From CAYJLW01 sp964370965 (GTDB lineage: Bacteria > Actinomycetota > Acidimicrobiia > UBA2766), in NCBI GenBank assembly GCA_964370965.1, contig CAYJLW010000003.1, positions 1-64,000 of the forward strand: DNA of 64,000 bases, read 5' to 3'. The translations under genes were made by a program, and so were the position numbers. Position 1 is the stretch's first letter; each line of letters opens with the position of its first letter. The notes beneath the pieces are model-generated. The model was given only the letters and a program-made list of their open reading frames with translations, had not been told where the DNA came from and did not search any database. Shown piece by piece: positions 8,140 to 17,544 of the stretch.

Positions 8140-9155
8140 CCGCGCTCATGGCTTCCACGCAGTGGGTCTGGCTGGGTGTGAGGCTCGTCGCCATCCTGGC
8201 GCTCGTGCCCGTCGTGGCCCTCGTCCTCGGCTACGGGTTCCACAAGATGCTCGCCCATATGCAGCACCGCCTCGGTCCCATGGAGGCGGGCCGCTGGCAC
8301 GGCTGGGCGCAACTCCTCGCCGACGGGGTGAAGTTCATCCAGAAGGAGGACATCATCCCCGCCCTCGCGGACCGCTGGGTGTTCGCCCTGGCGCCCGCGG
8401 TCGTGCTCACCTCCACGATCCTGATCTACATGACGGTGCCGTTCGGGCCCACGCTGAACGTCGTCGACCTCGACTCCCAGATCTTCGTGATGCTGGCGGT
8501 GGCCTCGCTGAGCACGATCGGGGTCCTCATGGCGGGCTGGTCGTCGGCGAACAAGTACTCGATGATGGGCGGCATCCGGGCGGGCGGCCAGCTCATCGCC
8601 TACGAGCTTCCCCTCCTGCTCGCGGTCGTGGGCGTGATCATGCAGGCGGGCACCCTTTCGCTGAGCGGGATCGTGGGAGCGCAGGCGGGCTTCCACGTGT
8701 TCGGGACCCCGATCACGGTTCCGTACCTCTTCCCCCAGGTCATCGGGTTCGTGACGTTCCTGATCGCCGGGCAGGCCGAGCTCTCCCAGGCGCCCTTCGA
8801 CATGCCCATCGCCGAGTCCGAGCTCGTCTCGGGATTCGCCACCGAGTACTCGGGCCTGCGCTACGTGTTCTTCTACCTGGCGGAGTTCGCCTCGAACTTC
8901 GCCCTCGCCGCCGTCGCCGCCACCCTGTTCCTGGGCGGGTACTGGGTGCCCTGGGTCGGGCCCACCGCCCTGAAGGTGATCGGCCCCTTCGCGCTCCTCG
9001 CCAAGACCGTCGTCGTGGTGTTCGTGTTCTTCTGGTTGCGCAACACCTACCCCCGCCTGCGGGAGGACCAGCTCCAGCGGTTCGCCTGGAAGTACCTCAT
9101 CCCCGTCACGCTCCTGAACATCGCCGTCACCGGCGTGGCGAAGGTGGCGTTCTGA
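8136..9155 (+). CDS. nuoH: NADH-quinone oxidoreductase subunit H
   Basis: A protein of 339 residues with about eight transmembrane helices that forms the membrane part of the quinone chamber. Family motifs include HRLGPMEAGRWHGWAQ, ADGVKFIQKED, ELPLLLAVVG and QAELSQAPFDMPIAESELVSGF. The ATG at 8136 is the end of the last repeat unit, so its ribosome-binding GGAG belongs to the repeat; ATG at 8148 is an alternative. Its stop overlaps the nuoI start (TGATG). Confidence 0.95.
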   Translation: MTALMASTQWVWLGVRLVAILALVPVVALVLGYGFHKMLAHMQHRLGPMEAGRWHGWAQLLADGVKFIQKEDIIPALADRWVFALAPAVVLTSTILIYMTVPFGPTLNVVDLDSQIFVMLAVASLSTIGVLMAGWSSANKYSMMGGIRAGGQLIAYELPLLLAVVGVIMQAGTLSLSGIVGAQAGFHVFGTPITVPYLFPQVIGFVTFLIAGQAELSQAPFDMPIAESELVSGFATEYSGLRYVFFYLAEFASNFALAAVAATLFLGGYWVPWVGPTALKVIGPFALLAKTVVVVFVFFWLRNTYPRLREDQLQRFAWKYLIPVTLLNIAVTGVAKVAF

Positions 9156-9709
9156 TGGCCGCCCCCGGCACCGCCTCCGGGAACGGCCACAGCCCGCTGG
9201 GGACCGTCGCCGGCGCCCCGGCGAAGCCGCCGGTCTTCACCGGTCTCTTCAAGGGCCTCTGGGTGACGTTGCGCACCATGCTCTCCCGCGCCCGGACCGT
9301 GCAGTACCCGCATGTGAAGGAGGAGGTCCACCCGCGGGCCCGTGGCGTCATCAGCCTGCAGGAGGAGAACTGCACGGTCTGCATGCTCTGCGCCCGGGAG
9401 TGCCCCGACTGGTGCATATACATCGAGGGCCACAAGGAGAAGCGGCCCCCGCGCCGCGAGGGTGCCCGGCCCCGCACCGTGCAGGTTCTCGACCGCTTCG
9501 ACGTCGACTTCGCCCTCTGCATGTACTGCGGGATCTGCGTGGAGGTCTGCCCCTTCGACGCCCTCCACTGGAGCCCGGAGTACGAGTACAGCGAGTTGCA
9601 GATCGCCGACATGCTCCACGACAAGGCCCGCCTCGGCGTCTGGGAGGCCACCCGCCGGCCGGAACCCGAGCTCGAGGCGGGCGCCGAGGTGAAGGCGAAG
9701 AAGAAGTGA
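9155..9709 (+). CDS. nuoI: NADH-quinone oxidoreductase subunit I
   Basis: A protein of 184 residues with two [4Fe-4S] ferredoxin motifs, CTVCMLCARECP and CMYCGICVEVCP (clusters N6a and N6b). It carries electrons towards NuoB. Because nuoF and nuoG are not in this operon, NuoI could be the electron entry point if a ferredoxin or another module docks here. The N-terminus has a Pro/Ala-rich leader before FTGLFKGLWVTLRTM, and the C-terminus is a short Lys tail. The start ATG at 9155 shares one base with the nuoH stop. Confidence 0.95.
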   Translation: MAAPGTASGNGHSPLGTVAGAPAKPPVFTGLFKGLWVTLRTMLSRARTVQYPHVKEEVHPRARGVISLQEENCTVCMLCARECPDWCIYIEGHKEKRPPRREGARPRTVQVLDRFDVDFALCMYCGICVEVCPFDALHWSPEYEYSELQIADMLHDKARLGVWEATRRPEPELEAGAEVKAKKK

Positions 9710-9719
9710 GGGTCCTGTA

Positions 9720-10268
9720 GTGCTGGCACCGAAGATCGCGTTCGTGGTCATCGCCGTCGTGATGGCGGGGGCGGGCATCCGCGTGGTCACGTGCCGCAAC
9801 GTGGTGCATGCCGCGCTCTACCTCATGATCACGCTGGCGGGCACGGCGGCGCTGTTCCTGCTCCTCGGCGCCGAGTTCGTGGGCTGGACGCAGGTGCTCG
9901 TCTACATCGGCGCGGTCGTCGTCCTCTTCATGTTCGGCGTCATGCTCACGAAGGCGGACCTCGGCCACCAGGAAGGCCTCGACAACGACCAGCGGATCCT
10001 GGCCGGGATCGTGGCGGCGCTCACCCTGGGGTTGTTCGTGGGTGTCCTCACCGACGCCTTCCGCGGCAAGTCCGTCGTCGTCACCCACCCCACCAAGGTG
10101 GCCGCCCTCGGCCGCGAGCTCATGGCGAACTGGGTGCTCCCCTTCGAGGCCGTGTCCGTGGTGCTTCTCGCCGCGCTCATCGGCGCCGTCGTCCTTGCCC
10201 GCCGCGACGACAAAGACCACCTCGCGGACCGGGCGCCCCAAGAGGGAAGCCAGGAGTCGCAGCGATGA
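9720..10268 (+). CDS. nuoJ: NADH-quinone oxidoreductase subunit J
   Basis: A membrane protein of 182 residues with five helices. The motifs NVVHAALYLMITLAGTA, AEFVGWTQVLVYIGAVVVLFMFGVML are characteristic of the NuoJ pi-bulge helix region that couples quinone reduction to the proton channels. The start is GTG at 9720, ten bases after nuoI, with GAGGG overlapping the nuoI stop. It overlaps nuoK by four bases. Confidence 0.94.
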   Translation: MLAPKIAFVVIAVVMAGAGIRVVTCRNVVHAALYLMITLAGTAALFLLLGAEFVGWTQVLVYIGAVVVLFMFGVMLTKADLGHQEGLDNDQRILAGIVAALTLGLFVGVLTDAFRGKSVVVTHPTKVAALGRELMANWVLPFEAVSVVLLAALIGAVVLARRDDKDHLADRAPQEGSQESQR

Positions 10269-10570
10269 AGATCGACCTCACGTGGTTCCTCGTCCTCTCG
10301 GCGTTCCTGTTCTGCCTGGGCGTCTACGGCGTGCTCGCCCGGCGCAACGCCGTGCTCGTGCTCATGTCCATCGAGCTCATGCTGAACGCCGTGAACGTGA
10401 ACCTGATCGCGTTCGGGGCCTTCCGCGGGACGCTCGTGGGCCAGATCTTCACGTTGTTCGTGATCGCCGTCGCCGCCGCCGAGGTCGGCATCGGCCTGGC
10501 GGTCGTCCTGCTCATCTACCGCAACAAGGCGAGCGTGGACGTCGACGAGATGGACCTGATGAAGTGGTGA
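10265..10570 (+). CDS. nuoK: NADH-quinone oxidoreductase subunit K
   Basis: A membrane protein of 101 residues with three helices. It shows the two conserved membrane glutamates of the family, in MSIELMLNAVNVNL and in AAAEVGIGLAVVLLIYR. NuoK forms part of the E-channel of complex I. The ATG at 10265 overlaps the nuoJ stop as ATGA. Confidence 0.95.
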   Translation: MKIDLTWFLVLSAFLFCLGVYGVLARRNAVLVLMSIELMLNAVNVNLIAFGAFRGTLVGQIFTLFVIAVAAAEVGIGLAVVLLIYRNKASVDVDEMDLMKW

Positions 10571-10589
10571 GCACGAGGGACGCACTCCG

Positions 10590-12569
<1,980 letters not shown>

Positions 12570-12612
12570 CGAGAGCTGCACAGAATTGCACAAGGGAGAC
12601 TGAGGACTCACC

Positions 12613-14139
12613 ATGGACACGTTCGACAAGTGGGTGCTGTCGCTCGCCACCTTCATCCCGGTCGTGGGCGCGTTCGTCATCTTGGCCATCCCGAAGAAGA
12701 ACGAGGGCGGGATCAAGCTCCTCGCGCTCCTCACGTCCCTCGGATCCCTCGCCTTTGGCCTCGCCGCCCTGGCGCAGTTCGACTTCAACAAGCCCGGCAT
12801 GCAGCTCGCCGTGAACAACAAGTGGATCGAGGCGATCGGCGCCCGCTACCACATCGGCATCGACGGCATCTCGATGCCGATGTTCGTGCTCACGCTCGTG
12901 ATCACCGTGCTCTGCATCGTCTACTCCTGGAACCACTTCCCGGAGCCGCACAACCCGAAGATGTTCCTGTTCCTCATCCTCCTGCTCGAAACAGGGATGC
13001 TCGGGACCTTCGTGGCCCTCGACCTCATCCTCTTCTTCGTCTTCTTCGAGGTCGTCCTCCTGCCCATGTACTTCATGATCGGGATCTGGGGAGGCCCGCG
13101 GCGCCAGTACGCCTCGATCAAGTTCTTCCTGTTCACGCTCTTCGGCTCGGCGTTCATGCTCATCGGGTTCCTCGCCCTGTACTTCAAGAGCACGCCGAAC
13201 ACCTTCGACATGCTCGCGCTCGCCAACGGGGCGGCGGCGAACATCTCCCGGGGTGCCGGCATCCTCATCTTCGGCGGCCTCTTCCTCGGCTTCGCCATCA
13301 AGGTGCCGATGTGGCCGGTGCACACCTGGCTGCCCGACGCCCACACGGAGGCTCCCACGGTGGGCTCCGTCCTCTTGGCGGCCATCCTCCTGAAGCTGGG
13401 GACGTACGGATTCGTGCGCATCGCCCTGCCTGTCCTCCCGAACGCCGCCCGTTCCTGGGCGCCCTGGATCGGGCTTCTCGCCGTCATCGGGATCATCTAC
13501 GGGTCGCTGTGCTGCCTCGCCCAGAAGGACCTGAAACGCATGATCGCGTTCAGCTCCGTAGGGCACATGGGCTTCGTGATGCTCGGCATCGCCACCCTCA
13601 CGCCCACGGGCATCAACGCCGCCATCTTCGGCATGGTCGCCCACGGGATCATCACCGGGATGCTCTTCTTCGTCGCCGGTTCCATCGGGGAGCGCTACCA
13701 CACGCGTGAGATCGACCAGTTGGGCGGCGTCATCAACTCGATGCCCCGCCTCGGCGGCGTCCTCGTCTTCGTGAGCTTCGCCTCCCTCGGTCTCCCCGCT
13801 CTCGCCGGGTTCCCGGGTGAGTTCACCGCCATGCTGGCGGCGTTCCAGCCCGCCAAGGGCCTCGACGTGAACCTGTTCCGGGGCTTCATGGTGGCCGCGG
13901 GCATCGGCACCGTCCTCACGGCGGGCTACTTCCTCTGGATGCTGCAGCGCGTGGCGCAGGGGCCCATCCCGGAGCGCTGGCAGTCGTGGCCGCACATCCA
14001 CGACATCAACGGCTTCGAGTACACGGCCTGGGCGCCTCTGCTCGTGGCCACGCTCGCCGTGGGGATATACCCCGCATTCGTGTTCGGCCTCACCGACAGC
14101 TCCGTGACCCAGCTCATCGGAAAGGCCTTCGGCACATGA
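12613..14139 (+). CDS. nuoM: NADH-quinone oxidoreductase subunit M
   Basis: A protein of 508 residues, the second antiporter-like subunit, with about 14 helices. Motifs include RYHIGIDGISMPMFVL, FFEVVLLPMYFMIGIWGG with its helix-5 Glu, VPMWPVHTWLPDAHTEAPT and DLKRMIAFSSVGHMGFV. The start is ATG at 12613 after a 43-base gap with AAGGGAGA and GAGGA. It overlaps nuoN by four bases. Confidence 0.96.
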   Translation: MDTFDKWVLSLATFIPVVGAFVILAIPKKNEGGIKLLALLTSLGSLAFGLAALAQFDFNKPGMQLAVNNKWIEAIGARYHIGIDGISMPMFVLTLVITVLCIVYSWNHFPEPHNPKMFLFLILLLETGMLGTFVALDLILFFVFFEVVLLPMYFMIGIWGGPRRQYASIKFFLFTLFGSAFMLIGFLALYFKSTPNTFDMLALANGAAANISRGAGILIFGGLFLGFAIKVPMWPVHTWLPDAHTEAPTVGSVLLAAILLKLGTYGFVRIALPVLPNAARSWAPWIGLLAVIGIIYGSLCCLAQKDLKRMIAFSSVGHMGFVMLGIATLTPTGINAAIFGMVAHGIITGMLFFVAGSIGERYHTREIDQLGGVINSMPRLGGVLVFVSFASLGLPALAGFPGEFTAMLAAFQPAKGLDVNLFRGFMVAAGIGTVLTAGYFLWMLQRVAQGPIPERWQSWPHIHDINGFEYTAWAPLLVATLAVGIYPAFVFGLTDSSVTQLIGKAFGT

Positions 14140-15614
14140 TCGACTGGCACGGCATCGCGCCCGAGGTCGTCCTCGGCATCACGCTGCTCGCCGTCCTCCT
14201 CGTCGACCTCTTCGTCGCCGAGAGGCAGAAGTGGACGTTGGCGGGTATCGCCGCGCTGGGCCTCCTGGCCGCCGCCGTGCCGGTGGTCACCCTCGCCGTG
14301 AGCGGCGGCGAGCGCTCCCTCTTCGGCGGCACCTATGTCGTGGACGACTTCGCCCTCGTCCTCAAGGGCCTCTTCCTCGCCGCGGGCTACGTCGTGTTGT
14401 TGCTCTCGGTGAACACCGTCGACGAGGGCCGCTACTACCGGGGCGAGTTCTGGTTCCTGCTCCTCTCATCGATCCTCGGCATGCTCCTGATCAGCTCGGC
14501 ACGCGACCTCATCGTGCTCTTCGTGGCCTTCGAGCTCCTCTCGGCGCCGGGCTACATGCTGGCGGCCTGGAAGAAGAAGGACCTCCGCTCGAACGAGGCG
14601 GGACTGAAGTACTTCCTCCTCGGGGTGCTCTCGACGGCGATCACCCTCTACGGCATGTCCCTGGTGTTCGGCCTCGCCGGCTCCACGAAGTTCTCCACGA
14701 TCGCCCCGGCGCTCGCCCGCCTCGCCGACGGGCCCCAGGGCAGCGTCGTGATCCTCGCCGTCGTGCTCATCTTCATCGGCTTCGCCTTCAAGATCTCGGC
14801 GGTGCCGTTCCACTTCTGGGCGCCCGACACCTACGAGGGGGCGCCCACGCCGGTGACGGCGTTCCTGTCGGTGTCGGCGAAGGCGGCTGGTTTCGTGGGC
14901 CTCGTCCAGCTCACCTTCGTGGGCCTCGCCGGCAACGGCGACATCTGGCGACCGATGTTCTGGGTCCTCTCCGTGCTCACCATGACGGTGGGGAACCTCG
15001 TCGCCCTCCGCCAGACGAACATCGTGCGCCTGCTGGCGTACTCCTCGATCGCACAGGCGGGATACATCCTCGCCCCGTTCGCCGTCGTGGGCACCTCGTC
15101 GCGTTCGACGCGGGAGGCGCTCTCCGCCGCCGTGGCGTACCTCATCGTGTACGCGGTGATGAACCTGGGGGCGTTCGCGGTCGTGATCGCCGTCGCCCGC
15201 CGCACCCGCACCGGGGAGGTGGACTCCTACAAGGGTCTCTACCGGGTCGCCCCCGGCCTCGGGGTCGCGATGGCGCTGTTCATGGGGTCACTGGCGGGGA
15301 TCCCGCCGCTGGCGGGGTGGTACCCCAAGGTGCTGGTGTTCAAGGCGGTGGTGTCCGCGGGGACGAACGCCGGCTACGTGCTGGCCGTGGTCGTGGGCCT
15401 CAACGCCGTGGTGGCGCTCTTCTACTACATGGGCGTGGTGCGCCGGATCTTCATGGACGAGGCAGACGAGATCGAGCCCGCCTCCGAGGAGCCTCTGCGG
15501 GCGCCGGCGCCGCTCTCGTTCGCGCTCGGGCTCCTCTCCCTCCTCGTCGTGGTCGCCGGGATCCTGCCCGGGATCTTCGGCCACTTCGCCGCCGCCGCCC
15601 GCCTCGCCGGCTGA
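14136..15614 (+). CDS. nuoN: NADH-quinone oxidoreductase subunit N
   Basis: A protein of 492 residues, the third antiporter-like subunit. Motifs include FVAFELLSAPGYMLAAWKKKD, ISAVPFHFWAPDTYEGAPTPVTAFLS and IVRLLAYSSIAQAGYIL. The ATG at 14136 overlaps the nuoM stop. Its own stop is followed after eight bases by the MidA-type methyltransferase start, which suggests one transcript. Confidence 0.95.
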   Translation: MIDWHGIAPEVVLGITLLAVLLVDLFVAERQKWTLAGIAALGLLAAAVPVVTLAVSGGERSLFGGTYVVDDFALVLKGLFLAAGYVVLLLSVNTVDEGRYYRGEFWFLLLSSILGMLLISSARDLIVLFVAFELLSAPGYMLAAWKKKDLRSNEAGLKYFLLGVLSTAITLYGMSLVFGLAGSTKFSTIAPALARLADGPQGSVVILAVVLIFIGFAFKISAVPFHFWAPDTYEGAPTPVTAFLSVSAKAAGFVGLVQLTFVGLAGNGDIWRPMFWVLSVLTMTVGNLVALRQTNIVRLLAYSSIAQAGYILAPFAVVGTSSRSTREALSAAVAYLIVYAVMNLGAFAVVIAVARRTRTGEVDSYKGLYRVAPGLGVAMALFMGSLAGIPPLAGWYPKVLVFKAVVSAGTNAGYVLAVVVGLNAVVALFYYMGVVRRIFMDEADEIEPASEEPLRAPAPLSFALGLLSLLVVVAGILPGIFGHFAAAARLAG

Positions 15615-15622
15615 GGGCGGCC

Positions 15623-16678
15623 GTGGGGGCCGGCCCCTCCGCCTTGCCTGCCACCGCCCTGCGCGAGCGCATCGGCGCCCGGGGGCCGGTCGACTTCGCC
15701 GCGTTCATGGAGACGGTGCTCTACGGCGAAGGCGGCTTCTACAGCACCCACCCGGGGCGGGCGGGGCGCCGGGGCGACTTCGTGACCTCCCCGGAGCTGG
15801 GTGGTCTCTTCGCCCGTTGCGTCGCCCGCGCCGTGGCCGCCTGGGCGGCGAGGGCCGGCATCCAGGGGCCGGTGCGCGTGGCCGACGCGGGTGGGGGCCG
15901 GGGGACGCTCGCCGCCGCCCTCGCGGAGAGCTGGCCGGGGCCCGACGGGGTCGAGGTCGCCGTGGTAGACCGCTCGCCCGCCGCCCTCACGGAGGCCGCC
16001 ACCGCCGCGCTCGCCGGGGCCGAGACGCTGGCCGACCTGCCGCTGGCGCCGCACGCGGTCGTCGCCAACGAGCTCCTCGACAACCTCCCCGCCCGGCTCC
16101 TCCAGGGCGGCGACACGGAGGTGTGCGTGGGCCTCGACGGCGACGACCTCGGCCTCTTCCACGTCCCGGCCGACACCGAGCTGCGGGCCTTCGCCGCCCG
16201 CTGGTGGCCGGCGACCGGAGGCGGGGCCACGGTCCCCGGCCCCGTGCCCGTGGGGGCGAGGGCCTGGCTGGACACGGTGGCGAGCCCCTACGTCCTCCTC
16301 TTCGACTACGGCGACGACTTCGCCGACCTCGTGCATCGTCCGGACTGGCCGGTGCGGGCCTACGCCGGCCAGCGCGAGGTGGATCCCCTCGGCGCCCCGG
16401 GTGACGCGGACGTGACTTGCGACGTGCCCGTCGACGTCGTCGCCGCCCTCCTGGAGGAGCGGGGCTACCGGGTGGAGCGGGCCACGCAGCGCGACTGGCT
16501 CCTCGCCCACGGCATCGAGGACGACGCCGCCGCCGCCCGGGCCGCCGAGCGGGACGCCGCCGCCCGCCAGGACCACATGGCCCAGCTCGTCGCCAAAGGC
16601 GCTCCCCACGAGGCCCGCACGCTCACCGACCCTTCCGCCATGGGCGCTTTCTGGGTCCTGGAGGCGGTGAGGGAGTGA
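15623..16678 (+). CDS. MidA/NDUFAF7-family SAM-dependent methyltransferase
   Basis: A protein of 351 residues. The N-terminus ALRERIGARGPVDFAAFMETVLYG, then GGFYSTHPGRAGRRGDFVTSPELG, matches the conserved start of the MidA/NDUFAF7 family. It is followed by a SAM-binding fold (VRVADAGGGRGTLAAAL) and VVANELLDNLPARLL. NDUFAF7 dimethylates an arginine of the 49-kDa complex I subunit, the homologue of NuoD, during assembly. The gene starts (GTG, GAGGG upstream) eight bases after nuoN, so it looks like a dedicated maturation factor for this complex. The family call is firm; the NuoD substrate is inferred from homology and position. Confidence 0.82.
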   Translation: MGAGPSALPATALRERIGARGPVDFAAFMETVLYGEGGFYSTHPGRAGRRGDFVTSPELGGLFARCVARAVAAWAARAGIQGPVRVADAGGGRGTLAAALAESWPGPDGVEVAVVDRSPAALTEAATAALAGAETLADLPLAPHAVVANELLDNLPARLLQGGDTEVCVGLDGDDLGLFHVPADTELRAFAARWWPATGGGATVPGPVPVGARAWLDTVASPYVLLFDYGDDFADLVHRPDWPVRAYAGQREVDPLGAPGDADVTCDVPVDVVAALLEERGYRVERATQRDWLLAHGIEDDAAAARAAERDAAARQDHMAQLVAKGAPHEARTLTDPSAMGAFWVLEAVRE

Positions 16679-16761
16679 GTCGGGGCGCGATTGGGCACGA
16701 TGGCACCTGCGCCCGGTGCGCGGGTGGCGCGGGGCGGGCCCCGTCGCAGGGGCACGTGTCG

Positions 16762-16787
16762 GACATGGCTATACTGCTGGCTATGTC
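16762..16787 (+). promoter_or_regulatory. Leaderless promoter and imperfect operator of the Phd/RelE pair
   Basis: TATACT at 16770-16775 is followed by exactly seven bases and then ATG at 16783. The arms GACATGGC (16762-16769) and GCTATGTC (16780-16787) form an 8-nt inverted repeat with one mismatch around the hexamer and over the start codon. This favours ATG 16783 over ATG 16765 as the start and suggests autorepression. Confidence 0.6.
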
Positions 16788-17067
16788 TGCAGAAGAGCAT
16801 GTAGCGCTGGCGGACGCCAAGAACCGCCTGTCTGAGGTGATCGACCGCGTCGAGCGCGAGCACGGCCGGGTGGTCATCACGAAGTACGGCCGGCCGGCAG
16901 CGGTGGTGCTCAGCGTGGCCGACCTCGAGTCCCTCGAGGAGACCCTGGGGATCCTGAGCGATCCGGAGCTGGTGCGAGAGATCCGCCGGTCGGAGAGCGA
17001 CATCAGGTCCGGAAGAGCTGAGCGCCTGACCCGCGAGGACGTCCTGGGTCGGATCAAGCCTTCGTGA
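16783..17067 (+). CDS. Phd/YefM-type antitoxin
   Basis: A protein of 94 residues with the Phd/YefM N-terminal fold: ALADAKNRLSEVIDRVEREHGRVVITKYGRPAAVVLSVADLESLEE. These antitoxins bind their own promoter through this domain and neutralise a RelE-family toxin with the C-terminal tail. The toxin gene follows with a GTGA overlap. The ATG at 16783 is preferred because it lies seven bases after a -10 hexamer; ATG at 16765 would add six residues and would overlap the promoter. Confidence 0.85.
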   Translation: MSAEEHVALADAKNRLSEVIDRVEREHGRVVITKYGRPAAVVLSVADLESLEETLGILSDPELVREIRRSESDIRSGRAERLTREDVLGRIKPS

Positions 17068-17342
17068 CGGGAGGGGGCCCCTACGCGGTCGCGTGGGCCC
17101 CGACGGCACTCCGTACCCTTGCCCGACTGCCGGAGAAGGTGTCCACAGCCGTTGTCGAGTTCGTCTACGGCGTCCTTGCGGACAACCCCCAGCGGGTGGG
17201 CCACGAGCTCCGCTTCGAGCTGCAGGGCAAATACAGCGCAAGACGGGGCGACTACCGGATCGTCTACGAGGTCGACGAGGAGGAACGGGAGGTCGTGATT
17301 CCCGTGGTCGACCGCCGCAAAAGGGTGTACCGGCCGAGGTAG
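17064..17342 (+). CDS. RelE/ParE-family toxin
   Basis: A protein of 92 residues with the RelE fold: YAVAWAPTALRTLARLPEKV at the start, LQGKYSARRGDYRIVYEV in the middle and VVDRRKRVYR at the end. These basic residues are typical of RelE proteins that cleave mRNA in the ribosome. The GTG start overlaps the antitoxin stop by four bases. Confidence 0.85.
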   Translation: MTGGGPYAVAWAPTALRTLARLPEKVSTAVVEFVYGVLADNPQRVGHELRFELQGKYSARRGDYRIVYEVDEEEREVVIPVVDRRKRVYRPR

Positions 17343-17544
17343 ACGAGACGGCGGACGCACTCCTCGGTGGAGCTCAGCCCCGGGCACCGGGCCCCGTGCG
17401 CCGAGCGCGGCTATGACGATCTGGCTGCCGATTCCAGACCGGCACGCGTCGGAGGGTGCACTGTGCGTGTGATCTCCCTCGACACGTGGGAGCGTCTCAA
17501 GGTGGCGTCAGGACGGGCGACGATCTCGCCCCGGCAGGAGGTGC

